A stretch of 64,000 nucleotides of DNA, taken from positions 1-64,000 of the forward strand of contig JAFOYE010000007.1 in the NCBI GenBank assembly GCA_017391525.1, read 5' to 3'. Source of the stretch: Paludibacteraceae bacterium (GTDB lineage Bacteria > Bacteroidota > Bacteroidia > Bacteroidales > Paludibacteraceae). The position numbers and the translations under genes are program-made. The notes below the pieces were generated by a model. That model saw nothing but the letters and a program-made list of their open reading frames with translations. It had not been told where the DNA came from and searched no databases. Shown in pieces: positions 44,801-51,621 of this stretch. Each line of letters begins with the position of its first letter. Within the stretch, counting starts at the first letter, position 1.

Positions 44801-45148
44801 GACAATTATGGACATACCATTGATAATGGAGACTTTGCGTACACTGGAGTCTTAGCACCGACTATGATTCCTGCTAATAGTTGCATTCTTGTAACATACA
44901 ATCAACTCGCAACTACTCAAGAAAGTGGCGAAATGCTTGGAATGAGAGGATTTTTTACTCTTGATGAGTCTGTACAAGAAATGCCAGCCACTATAAAGAT
45001 TGTTGATAAAGATAAGACTGCTACATCGGTTGAGGACATTCAGGACAATGAGCCCCAAGTACGCAAAATCCTTCACAACAGCCAAATCTACATCCTTCGT
45101 GGCGACGAGGTGTATGACTTGAATGGACGCTTGCTCCGCAAGCAATAG
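41834..45148 (+). CDS. Large secreted modular protein 2 with nested helical domains
   Basis: 1104 aa, 31 bp after protein 1. Signal peptide 1-19; an Ig-like domain different from the others (WWIYLDKNSDGEFTDSEQI); a propeller-like region; then helical modules: an N-terminal half (LFEMFK...KWLGDYI, 525-578), a full copy (LWVDFKKDYKSITG...KWLDNYI...AGKPENW, 600-708), and a C-terminal half (EWRVCLNNFF...AGKPSEW, 726-757), followed by the rest of an InlB-type repeat (GYVFAGWYFG). A MYNTLCFPF domain (about 877) and a tail QVRKILHNSQIYILRGDEVY end the protein. Function unknown. Confidence 0.8.
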   Translation: MKKILLFIICAFVAMLSHAASTSPVNIYATRLSLPNNGVVDGNRQTSFKFYVMAETDEWWIYLDKNSDGEFTDSEQIYHSTDNIAVNSYQTVTCSIPDDIPAGEYQWAVKVRAVAQGRTTPLLGRNYENSDKRYLFRSAMGVAVDCSYESEYLGYSYVTENEGGTTTSVTGTGSRTTKDGIYIFGPAMGVGNDGNAYTGGVSWNPTSDYRERGPFRVCTDDEGYVYVCENRPAAESTDVHGGALVWRMHPSDYSKSMQVVLKQSDLSDLNKRIHSIAVTRDANGNKVLYGIFGGTSDGALTSGQLGSFIINDSGNSITITQQSKIVNLYADHKLISIYTSIVPGKHGDLWIFQHRGESSSTYPTVIHLDNTMTVDKKIYANELLNLRGSGALSHDGSVLAVNGNVESDKNVYVHFYNITYKASNKSQIQSISRNTSFNIATPRINGYTGTEFAEGMAFDVADNLYILSGNNSNANVDRLYVYSYPKGNNNEHLTPARSALTIKISSSEHICWHPYPEGYQVANEDLFEMFKVGYKAYTGKELLYTENDGKIAISSNPVPALVEFMTNENSPWKWLGDYIIQCGAQRQQVKTSPWATNNDLWVDFKKDYKSITGVNPTDQPITYAVDFLGNTSRTRQVLNDAKYKWLDNYIEQLIDEQSVARTNIDSYWPWVLAGFFRQDNKTTSKKDGSKWTHGIDFSTAGKPENWIPYYLNSTIHNEAIDIDHEWRVCLNNFFNISKEKTDSDHPFIVDYTTAGKPSEWNDEWLASFPTTPSKVKARGALPYLVRKGYVFAGWYFGNDHTSAAGPGYNKNALVTVQNIASACIYGRWLEETLYEGYVAKDPLDLFSTDYINNNIELINATSGSEYSFTINRRLQGGMYNTLCFPFPVTKEDISNVYYVDTEEKPLERTGTEYSFSIVQYDNTEIVDNKIVLNFSEVDEDEVIAANMPFLIKTNVDIARPFKFSSPKMIVRMDHIAPADDGEAESTNYGDNYGHTIDNGDFAYTGVLAPTMIPANSCILVTYNQLATTQESGEMLGMRGFFTLDESVQEMPATIKIVDKDKTATSVEDIQDNEPQVRKILHNSQIYILRGDEVYDLNGRLLRKQ

Positions 45149-45169
45149 GATGCTGTTTGATTTTAGGCA

Positions 45170-45216
45170 ATTGGCTATAGGACGCTTCGCTATAGGCTAT
45201 AGGTTATAGGCGAGAA
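45170..45216. repeat. CTATAGG-type 7-bp repeats
   Basis: GGCTATA, GGACGCTTC, GCTATA, GGCTATA, GGTTATA, GGCGAGA: the reverse-orientation version of the arrays at 541, 32166 and 36112. Confidence 0.7.
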
Positions 45217-45219
45217 TAA

Positions 45220-45256
45220 GTCAGCAAACTTCCAATGGAGGTTTGCTGATTTTAAT
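45220..45256 (+). terminator. Terminator after secreted protein 2
   Basis: CAGCAAACTTCC-AAT-GGAGGTTTGCTG, a perfect 12-bp stem, followed by ATTTTA. Confidence 0.85.
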
Positions 45257-45621
45257 ATTTGAGTGAGACTGCTATGCATCAAAGCAGTAAATCTGTAAAA
45301 CTCACGCGGGCGCGTGCGTGAATTTTTAAGAAACATCGCTTTGTTGCATAGTGTGTAAGTCTCCTAATTTCTTCGCTCCATTCGTCTCATTCGCCGTTAG
45401 TGTTGTTACTTGTAACGGCTAATTAAGCTAATTATGCTAATTAACGTATGATTTGTTTAATTCGTCTTATTCGCCGTTTAGAATAAATCATTTTGTTGTG
45501 GGTTGCCAATGCGCTTAAGCGCATTCTTCCAACCCAAACAAAACACATTCTCGAATTGTCTTTAAAAGTTTATCCCTGTGTTGCTATCGAAAAAGTAGAC
45601 ACTTAAGGTAGAAAAAAAACA
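45257..45621. other. Non-coding gap with shared accessory repeats
   Basis: No gene. Contains the CG-rich hairpin TCACGCGGGCGCGTGCGTGA (about 45313), CTAATTAAGCTAATT repeats (45417), two ATTCG(T/C)CT.ATTCGCCGTT boxes (45374, 45459), and AAAAGTAGACAC (45590), the inverted form of the TGTCTACTTTT boxes after the ATPase gene. Confidence 0.55.
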
Positions 45622-45706
45622 GAAATTTGGAACAAAAATGGCGTAAAATTTGGAATGAAAATCCAAAAAAAAGCGTAATATTTGGAATTATTCTATAAAA
45701 AACTTG
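45622..45706 (+). repeat. Iterons upstream of the third ATPase
   Basis: GTAAAATTTGGAAT (45643) and GTAATATTTGGAAT (45675) are 32 bp apart; a third, GAAATTTGGAAC, lies 23 bp before the first. The 32-bp period runs up to the -33 TTG, as at 1103-1198. Confidence 0.75.
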
Positions 45707-45734
45707 CACAAATAAAAAAAAAGCACTATCTTTG
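45704..45734 (+). promoter_or_regulatory. Promoter of the ATPase at 45758
   Basis: TTG (45704-45706), 20 bases, TATCTTTG (45727-45734). Confidence 0.85.
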
Positions 45735-45757
45735 CACTCGAAATAATAGTATTATTT

Positions 45758-47011
45758 ATGAGTAAGAATAGGCAAATAGAACAAATGGTTCGCTCTGTCA
45801 AAGACAAACGCCATGCAAGAATTATTGTTTTTACGGGGGCAAGACAAGTGGGTAAAACCACTATGGTTAAACAGGTTTTGCCGGAGTACGAATATCTAAG
45901 TATAGAGGATCCGATTTTGCGAAATTCATATTCAAGATTAACGGCTTCGCAGTGGCATTCGCAATTTCCTAAAGCCATTTTGGACGAGGTTCAGAAAGAG
46001 CCGAAACTCATTGAGAGTATCAAGGCTGCGTATGACTCCTATGATGATGTTCGTTATGTTTTGTTAGGGTCAAGTCAATTGCTCTTGCTGGAAAAGGTGC
46101 GAGAATCCTTGGCAGGTCGATGCCTAATCTATGAACTTTATCCGCTTACGCTTCCTGAAATTGCCACGACAGATTGGACTGATACTATCCATTTGTCGAT
46201 TTGGCAAAATATCATCACTAAGATAATAGAGCCCAAAGATGTGTTACCTTCTTTCTTAATGGACAAAAGACTATCGCAAAAGACTCAAGCTTGGCAACAC
46301 TATCTGCGTTTGGGAGGTTATCCTGCCTTAGTGGCAGAAGATTTGACGGAGGATGATTGTTATATGTGGTTGAAAAATTATGTGCAGACATATTTGGAAC
46401 GAGATGTGCGCGACTTGGCTTCTTTTAGAGATTTGGAACCATTTATCAAACTTCAACGCGCAGTGGCGTTATATACAGGAGCTCTGTTTAACGCATCTAA
46501 CTTTGCAAGAGATATTGGAGTTACAAGCAAAACGGTTCAGCGATATTTGGAGTATTTGCGCTTAAGCTATCAGGTCATTATACTCCCCGCTTGGGAACGC
46601 AATTCTGTTAAACGATTAGTAAAGGCACCGAAGATACATTTTATGGATAATGGTGTGCTACAAGCCGTTTTACAAAAACGCGGAGGACTGACAGGCAATG
46701 AGTTCGAAAGTCTAATTGTGGCTGAGATTTATAAGCAGGTAAAGAATATGTTTGTTGATGCTTCGTTTCATCATCTTCGCACACAAGATGGCAAAGAAAT
46801 AGACTTATTAGTTGAAGTGCAAGATGGATACTATGCTTTCGAAATCAAAATGGCTGAACATGTGCAACAAATAGATGCTCGACATCTAATGAATATAGAG
46901 CAAATTTTGGATAAACCTTTACTTCATGGATTTGTTATCTCAAATGACACAGAAACCCAGCATTTTTCAGATAAGGTTACTGCGTTACATGTAGCTATGT
47001 TTCTAGGTTAA
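45758..47011 (+). CDS. AAA+ ATPase with DUF4143 C-terminal domain
   Basis: 417 aa. Walker A GARQVGKTT at residues 27-35, Walker B AILDEVQK at 73-80, LLGSSQLLL sensor-like segment, a mid-protein helix-turn-helix (SNFARDIGVTSKTVQRYLEYL), and the DUF4143 end KEIDLLVEVQDGYYAFEIK, which has the E-D-ExK spacing of a PD-(D/E)XK nuclease fold. It belongs to a different subgroup from the ATPases at 1-386 and 1248-2516. It sits as a single gene between secreted proteins 2 and 3, with its own promoter, iterons and terminator, and TGTCTACTTTT-type boxes on both sides. Confidence 0.9.
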   Translation: MSKNRQIEQMVRSVKDKRHARIIVFTGARQVGKTTMVKQVLPEYEYLSIEDPILRNSYSRLTASQWHSQFPKAILDEVQKEPKLIESIKAAYDSYDDVRYVLLGSSQLLLLEKVRESLAGRCLIYELYPLTLPEIATTDWTDTIHLSIWQNIITKIIEPKDVLPSFLMDKRLSQKTQAWQHYLRLGGYPALVAEDLTEDDCYMWLKNYVQTYLERDVRDLASFRDLEPFIKLQRAVALYTGALFNASNFARDIGVTSKTVQRYLEYLRLSYQVIILPAWERNSVKRLVKAPKIHFMDNGVLQAVLQKRGGLTGNEFESLIVAEIYKQVKNMFVDASFHHLRTQDGKEIDLLVEVQDGYYAFEIKMAEHVQQIDARHLMNIEQILDKPLLHGFVISNDTETQHFSDKVTALHVAMFLG

Positions 47012-47065
47012 GTACTACTTTTTTGCGCAAAATTTAGAACATTATTAGTTTATTGATACCATATT

Positions 47066-47098
47066 AGAGCATCTGCCTTACAAGCAGATGCTCTTTTC
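47066..47098 (+). terminator. Terminator after the ATPase
   Basis: GAGCATCTGC and GCAGATGCTC (10-bp stem) around a 7-nt loop, followed by TTTT. Confidence 0.9.
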
Positions 47099-47144
47099 TA
47101 CCTTATATACTATCTCGCGTGTGATAAACAGCAAGATATAAATA

Positions 47145-47305
47145 GTGTCTACTTTTGAAAATTAAAAACGTCAAAAAATAGCGTCAGTGTCCACTTTTGA
47201 AAATATGAAAAAATTAAAAGTATCACTACTGTCTAGTTTTGAAAACGAAAAATAGAATTAATTATTAAAACTAACGAAAAAAAATTTTTTTGTCTACTTT
47301 TAAGA
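47145..47305 (+). repeat. Four TGTCTACTTTTGAAAA boxes
   Basis: Boxes start near 47148, 47190, 47231 and 47292, all in the same direction and 40-60 bp apart (TGTCTACTTTTGAAAA, TGTCCACTTTTGAAAA, TGTCTAGTTTTGAAAA, TGTCTACTTTTAAGA). A reverse copy lies before the gene at about 45590. Could be ends of a mobile unit or regulator sites. The rest of 47306-47580 shows nothing recognisable. Confidence 0.65.
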
Positions 47306-47581
47306 TCTGGTACACCCTGTTTTTTACATTCCCACAAATTACCGAACGAAACCTCCACAAATTACCGAATAATACCATGATTTCGCCAAACTCGGTAGTG
47401 AAATTCCGCCAAATTCGGTAAAAATGCACATAAGTGCTTGAAAATGTGAAAAATAAGTTATTCTATAATTTGTCTTTTTTGGGGCAGAATAATCCCTAAT
47501 GTGTAACAGTGTAACACTTATTTCATCAAGTTCACCCGCGCGTACGTGTATCTTAGAAAATAGATGCATCAATGCATCGTT

Positions 47582-47687
47582 GCATTGATTAAATGCTTTT
47601 CTTTCTCTTTTAATTATCGAACATATATGCTGTATAACATATAATGGGGTAATTGTTTGCATATCTGAAAAAAAAGTGTTATCTTTG
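47582..47687 (+). promoter_or_regulatory. Upstream region and promoter of secreted protein 3
   Basis: TTTG (47656-47659), 20 bases, TATCTTTG (47680-47687). The 105 bases up to and including the promoter are nearly identical to 51418-51523; they contain AAATGCTTTTCTTTCTCTTT and ACATATAATGGGGTAATTGT. Confidence 0.85.
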
Positions 47688-47769
47688 CGGCTGTTTTCGC
47701 GCGCGCAGCGCGTGTGAGCATTCATCTTTTAATTAGACAACGAATAATAAAAACAAAACACTCCATATC

Positions 47770-50700
47770 ATGAAAAAACTTCTACTATCTATTGTCTTCG
47801 CATTGGTAACTTTTACAACCTCCTTGGCTGTAGATCTTAATCCATTTGCATATAATCTATACACTTCAAAAGAGGCTAGTGGGCATACCAAATTGCATTT
47901 CTATTTGAATGCACCAGCCAATAGAGTGCGAGTGATTATTATAAATGGAGCCGAAGAATATATATTGCGAGATTATACCAATGTAGCATATCATCCTAAT
48001 GGATATGGAACTGTTATTTCAGATAATGATATCAATAATCTAAATCTTCAACCGGGTATCAATTATAGTTGGAAGGTTGTAGTGTTTGGTACCTCACAAA
48101 CATCACCTAAACTGACAACTCAAGCGATTCCTTTCTATTGTCCTCATGCGTTAGCGATAGATAATAATCCTAATTCAAAGCATTTTGGCCGCGTATTAGT
48201 CGCAGAGTCTAGGCACGGAGCTTCTAGTAGTGGTTGTATCTCCTCGGTTAATGGAACTATTAAAGGTGGTATTTATGCTTTTCGACCAGAGTTAGAGTAT
48301 ACCGATGGTGGTACGGTGTATACCTCATGGTATGACCCAAACAACCATGTTTTTACGGGCGGTAAGGATTTTACAAGGCAAATCGTTAAAGATGGTGTAT
48401 TGCATTTAGACAATAACTCTGGACTCCAACCTTATATGGTGCGAATATCCGACGATGGACGTATCTTTGTGTCTTCAGGTGATGCTCGTGCTGATGGTTG
48501 TGTGGTGTGGGAACTTGACCCTGATAACCTCAATACCTGGACTGATTTAATAAAGGGTAATCTAAAACCATACCAAGGCGAAGACCTTACCCCGCCTGCG
48601 AGCAACGGAATCTATCAGGTATTTGATGCAAATGGTAATTTCGTGGCGGGTCTTAATTGTAGTATGGATGTTAAGGGTAGTGGCGAGAATTTAAAACTAG
48701 CTTTGTATTCTACAGATAAACGTGGTATGACTAAATTTGTTGTAGAAAACTTCCGCCTGCATGAATATGCTATCGGTAATAGCAAGACGTTTACTGGTAC
48801 TCCTACACATATTCCACACTTTGGAAAAACACGTTATGGACATATCAATAGTCATGCAAAACTCTTCTATGATGGAGATAATGGTTTCTGGTTTGGCGGT
48901 TATAATAGCGAAGGAGATGATGATATCATTTTTGCACATGCACGGAAAAGTGGTAACGATTATATACGCAAGAGCTGGGGAGATAACTCCAATACCTACT
49001 TCGGAGGAGCTGGTGTTAAAACCCATGTTTTGCACAATGGCGAAGAAATTCTTTTCAAAGGTGTTAATAATAACAAATTGTTATTCTATAAGGTGGATCG
49101 ATCAACTGGAATTCCTGTCTTAACATCTAAAAGTTGGGGATTCTCATTGTCAAATCTAGTTCATGCTCGTTGTAATGACTTCGTTGTGGATTACGCGGAC
49201 AACTTATATCTTGTTGATAACAACAACGAGCAACTTATGACAGTCGCCCTTCCTTATTCAGGAATAGTTTCTACACCAGCTGCTTCTAATTACAACTTTG
49301 AAATCAGCTGTAATCCTGGTACATACTATACTGTTAATACTCATTGCTATCCAGCAGAAGGTGGTAGTGTAACCTGTACAATGGCTGGAAATACAAGAGC
49401 GGCAGGAGTGCTAAACGTTGAATCATGTACAAAGTTGACTTTAACTGCGACCCCCGGTGATAACTACAAGTTTACCAAATGGACTAACGCAAATGGAGAT
49501 GTTATCTCTAATAACCCAGAATATACTTTCTATGTTACCCAAGATGTAACTCTAACGGCTAACTTTGAATATGCAAACTATACGGGTGTGACATGGTGGA
49601 ATTTATTTAAAAATGGCGAGGATATTGCGGATAGAACACCAGGTTATCATGAGAATGTAAATGAAAGATTGTGGAGGTTATTACAAGTTGGCTTAAATAG
49701 TGTAACAGGAAATGTAGGAGATAAAGGAGTTATTCCAATTTCTACTACTAAAAGCTATGAGCATTTAATGACAGCAACGTGTATAAGTGGAAAAACTTCG
49801 AAGTTAATAAATTATATGGATACTTCACAATTGTTTTCGTGGATGTTAGACTATATGGAGGAACATGGTATTCCAAAAACCCGTAAAGTTAATGTTTGGA
49901 CCTATGCTCCTCACTTACTTATTAATAGAACCGATTCTACTTATAACAATCCATCTACTGGTACATATGGGCTTATGAACTGTATGGCGAGTGGTGTATA
50001 TGATGAAAGTGGTAGCTGGAATAATAAAATTACATGGGAATCTTTCATTACATATGGTAAACCAGAACATTGGCGTCCTTATTGGACGGAAGCTGTATGT
50101 CATTTGCCACGTTCTATGAAATATAGTGATGAAATGCCAATATTCTCTACTTGGGTTACAAATAGACCAAACTGTCCAAGTGGTTCAATAGCAGGAGCAA
50201 CTCCAAGCGACTGGTTCCAATGGAATGATCCACCTGCAGATACTAAAATTAATAAACATATTCTTGCATGGCGCGATGGTTCTACTACAGGCCCAATTGT
50301 TCATCATGTAAACAAAAATAACATGAAGCTATTTGCTGGTTATGTAAAGAAGAATATCGAAGAGAATGATACCATCAATCCTTCGCTCTATGAAGCAAGC
50401 AATGATGATGTTATCCAACTTATGGCTAACAAGCGATTTGGAAATGTTCCTACGCATGACCTTACTGTAACTCGATATCTTGTGGCAAATATGTATAATA
50501 CTATTTGTCTACCATTTGGCGTGGATTTGACAGGTTTAATGGAAGATCATCCGTTGAAATACAAGGCTAATGGAACAGGTGCTACAGTTCTTGAATTTAC
50601 AGGTGTGACTCGTACAAAAAATGATGCGGGTGAAGACGTTACTATTTTGAATTTCCAACAAGTTACAAGCACGCAGGCAGGCAAACCTTATCTGGTTAAA

Positions 50701-51129
50701 CTTCGTAATGGAGCAACCGATCTAACCGAAGATATGTTGTTTACCACAGTAACATCATATCCAGATTTGCATCCGGTAACATATAATGGTATTACCTTCC
50801 ATCCAACGATTAATGCTACAACCGTTCCAGCGGAGGCGCTTATCCTCGTTGCAAACGACCGTTTGGCTCAAACTACCGAAGAAGGAGAGATGCTTGGTTT
50901 GCGTGGATACTTTACCATTGACCCTATGTGGTTATCCGATATCTCCGCCCAAGCTGCAGATGGACGAGTATATCTCTCCATGAAGAAACCAGTCACCACC
51001 TCTATCCCTGTCGCTCCAGAAGCAGAACAACAACTCAAACCAGAAGTACGCAAAGTGATGTATGACGGTAAGATATACATCCTTCGTGGTGACGAGGTAT
51101 ATACTATCACAGGACATAGAGTGAAGTAA
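47770..51129 (+). CDS. Large secreted modular protein 3
   Basis: 1119 aa. Signal peptide 1-20 (MKKLLLSIVFALVTFTTSLA), almost identical to that of protein 4. Ig-like domain LNPFAYNL..., propeller-like region (PHALAIDNNPNSKHFGRVLVAE; ISDDGRIFVSSGD; FVVDYADNLYLVDN), InlB-like repeat (GDNYKFTKWTNANGD, about 563), helical domain (ERLWRLLQVGL, 634, to YGKPEHWRPYW, 764), MYNTICLPFGVD domain (about 907) and tail EVRKVMYDGKIYILRGDEVYT. No catalytic motif seen. Own promoter with a CG-alternating 5' leader. Confidence 0.8.
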   Translation: MKKLLLSIVFALVTFTTSLAVDLNPFAYNLYTSKEASGHTKLHFYLNAPANRVRVIIINGAEEYILRDYTNVAYHPNGYGTVISDNDINNLNLQPGINYSWKVVVFGTSQTSPKLTTQAIPFYCPHALAIDNNPNSKHFGRVLVAESRHGASSSGCISSVNGTIKGGIYAFRPELEYTDGGTVYTSWYDPNNHVFTGGKDFTRQIVKDGVLHLDNNSGLQPYMVRISDDGRIFVSSGDARADGCVVWELDPDNLNTWTDLIKGNLKPYQGEDLTPPASNGIYQVFDANGNFVAGLNCSMDVKGSGENLKLALYSTDKRGMTKFVVENFRLHEYAIGNSKTFTGTPTHIPHFGKTRYGHINSHAKLFYDGDNGFWFGGYNSEGDDDIIFAHARKSGNDYIRKSWGDNSNTYFGGAGVKTHVLHNGEEILFKGVNNNKLLFYKVDRSTGIPVLTSKSWGFSLSNLVHARCNDFVVDYADNLYLVDNNNEQLMTVALPYSGIVSTPAASNYNFEISCNPGTYYTVNTHCYPAEGGSVTCTMAGNTRAAGVLNVESCTKLTLTATPGDNYKFTKWTNANGDVISNNPEYTFYVTQDVTLTANFEYANYTGVTWWNLFKNGEDIADRTPGYHENVNERLWRLLQVGLNSVTGNVGDKGVIPISTTKSYEHLMTATCISGKTSKLINYMDTSQLFSWMLDYMEEHGIPKTRKVNVWTYAPHLLINRTDSTYNNPSTGTYGLMNCMASGVYDESGSWNNKITWESFITYGKPEHWRPYWTEAVCHLPRSMKYSDEMPIFSTWVTNRPNCPSGSIAGATPSDWFQWNDPPADTKINKHILAWRDGSTTGPIVHHVNKNNMKLFAGYVKKNIEENDTINPSLYEASNDDVIQLMANKRFGNVPTHDLTVTRYLVANMYNTICLPFGVDLTGLMEDHPLKYKANGTGATVLEFTGVTRTKNDAGEDVTILNFQQVTSTQAGKPYLVKLRNGATDLTEDMLFTTVTSYPDLHPVTYNGITFHPTINATTVPAEALILVANDRLAQTTEEGEMLGLRGYFTIDPMWLSDISAQAADGRVYLSMKKPVTTSIPVAPEAEQQLKPEVRKVMYDGKIYILRGDEVYTITGHRVK

Positions 51130-51253
51130 CTCTTAGATGGCTTTAACTTGAATGTTAATTATAAAACAATTTAATACATTTAAAACACAGAGTTTTGTTA
51201 TATAAAATAGTGTTACATTTGTGCAATAAGTGGGCGATTGGTATGTGTTAAGA

Positions 51254-51376
51254 TATGTTAAAATTATCTTCTTTTTTTGTGCTGCAAGGCTTACTTATCC
51301 CTTCGGCAAGGGTAGCGTAGGGGTTAACAAATGACAGGTCGAAGACAGGGTGGGATTTGTTAAATAATTTTAATAG
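51254..51376 (+). repeat. Dispersed intergenic element, copy 2
   Basis: TGTTAAAAT, spacer, core starting GCTTACTTATCCCTT (51289) through GGGTAGCGTAGGGGTTAACA to ACAAATG (51333), spacer, TGTTAAATAATTTTAATAG. Matches copy 1 (36204-36326, minus strand) along the core with few changes. Confidence 0.65.
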
Positions 51377-51417
51377 TTTTGGTATGTCTTCTGTCATATA
51401 TGGGTATCAAATCACAC

Positions 51418-51523
51418 GCATTGATTAAATGCTTTTCTTTCTCTTTTAATCATCGAACTTATATGTTTGACAACATATAATGGGGTAATTGTTTGCATAT
51501 ACGAAAAAAAAGTATTAACTTTG
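51418..51523 (+). promoter_or_regulatory. Upstream region and promoter of secreted protein 4
   Basis: TTTG (51492-51495), 20 bases, TAACTTTG (51516-51523). Near-copy of 47582-47687. Confidence 0.85.
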
Positions 51524-51621
51524 CCACGATTATGCGCGCGAGCGTGGGATACACACACGCATACATGCACGCAAACAAGTAACTAACCCACAATAAACGA
51601 ACAAATAATTCCACATATACC

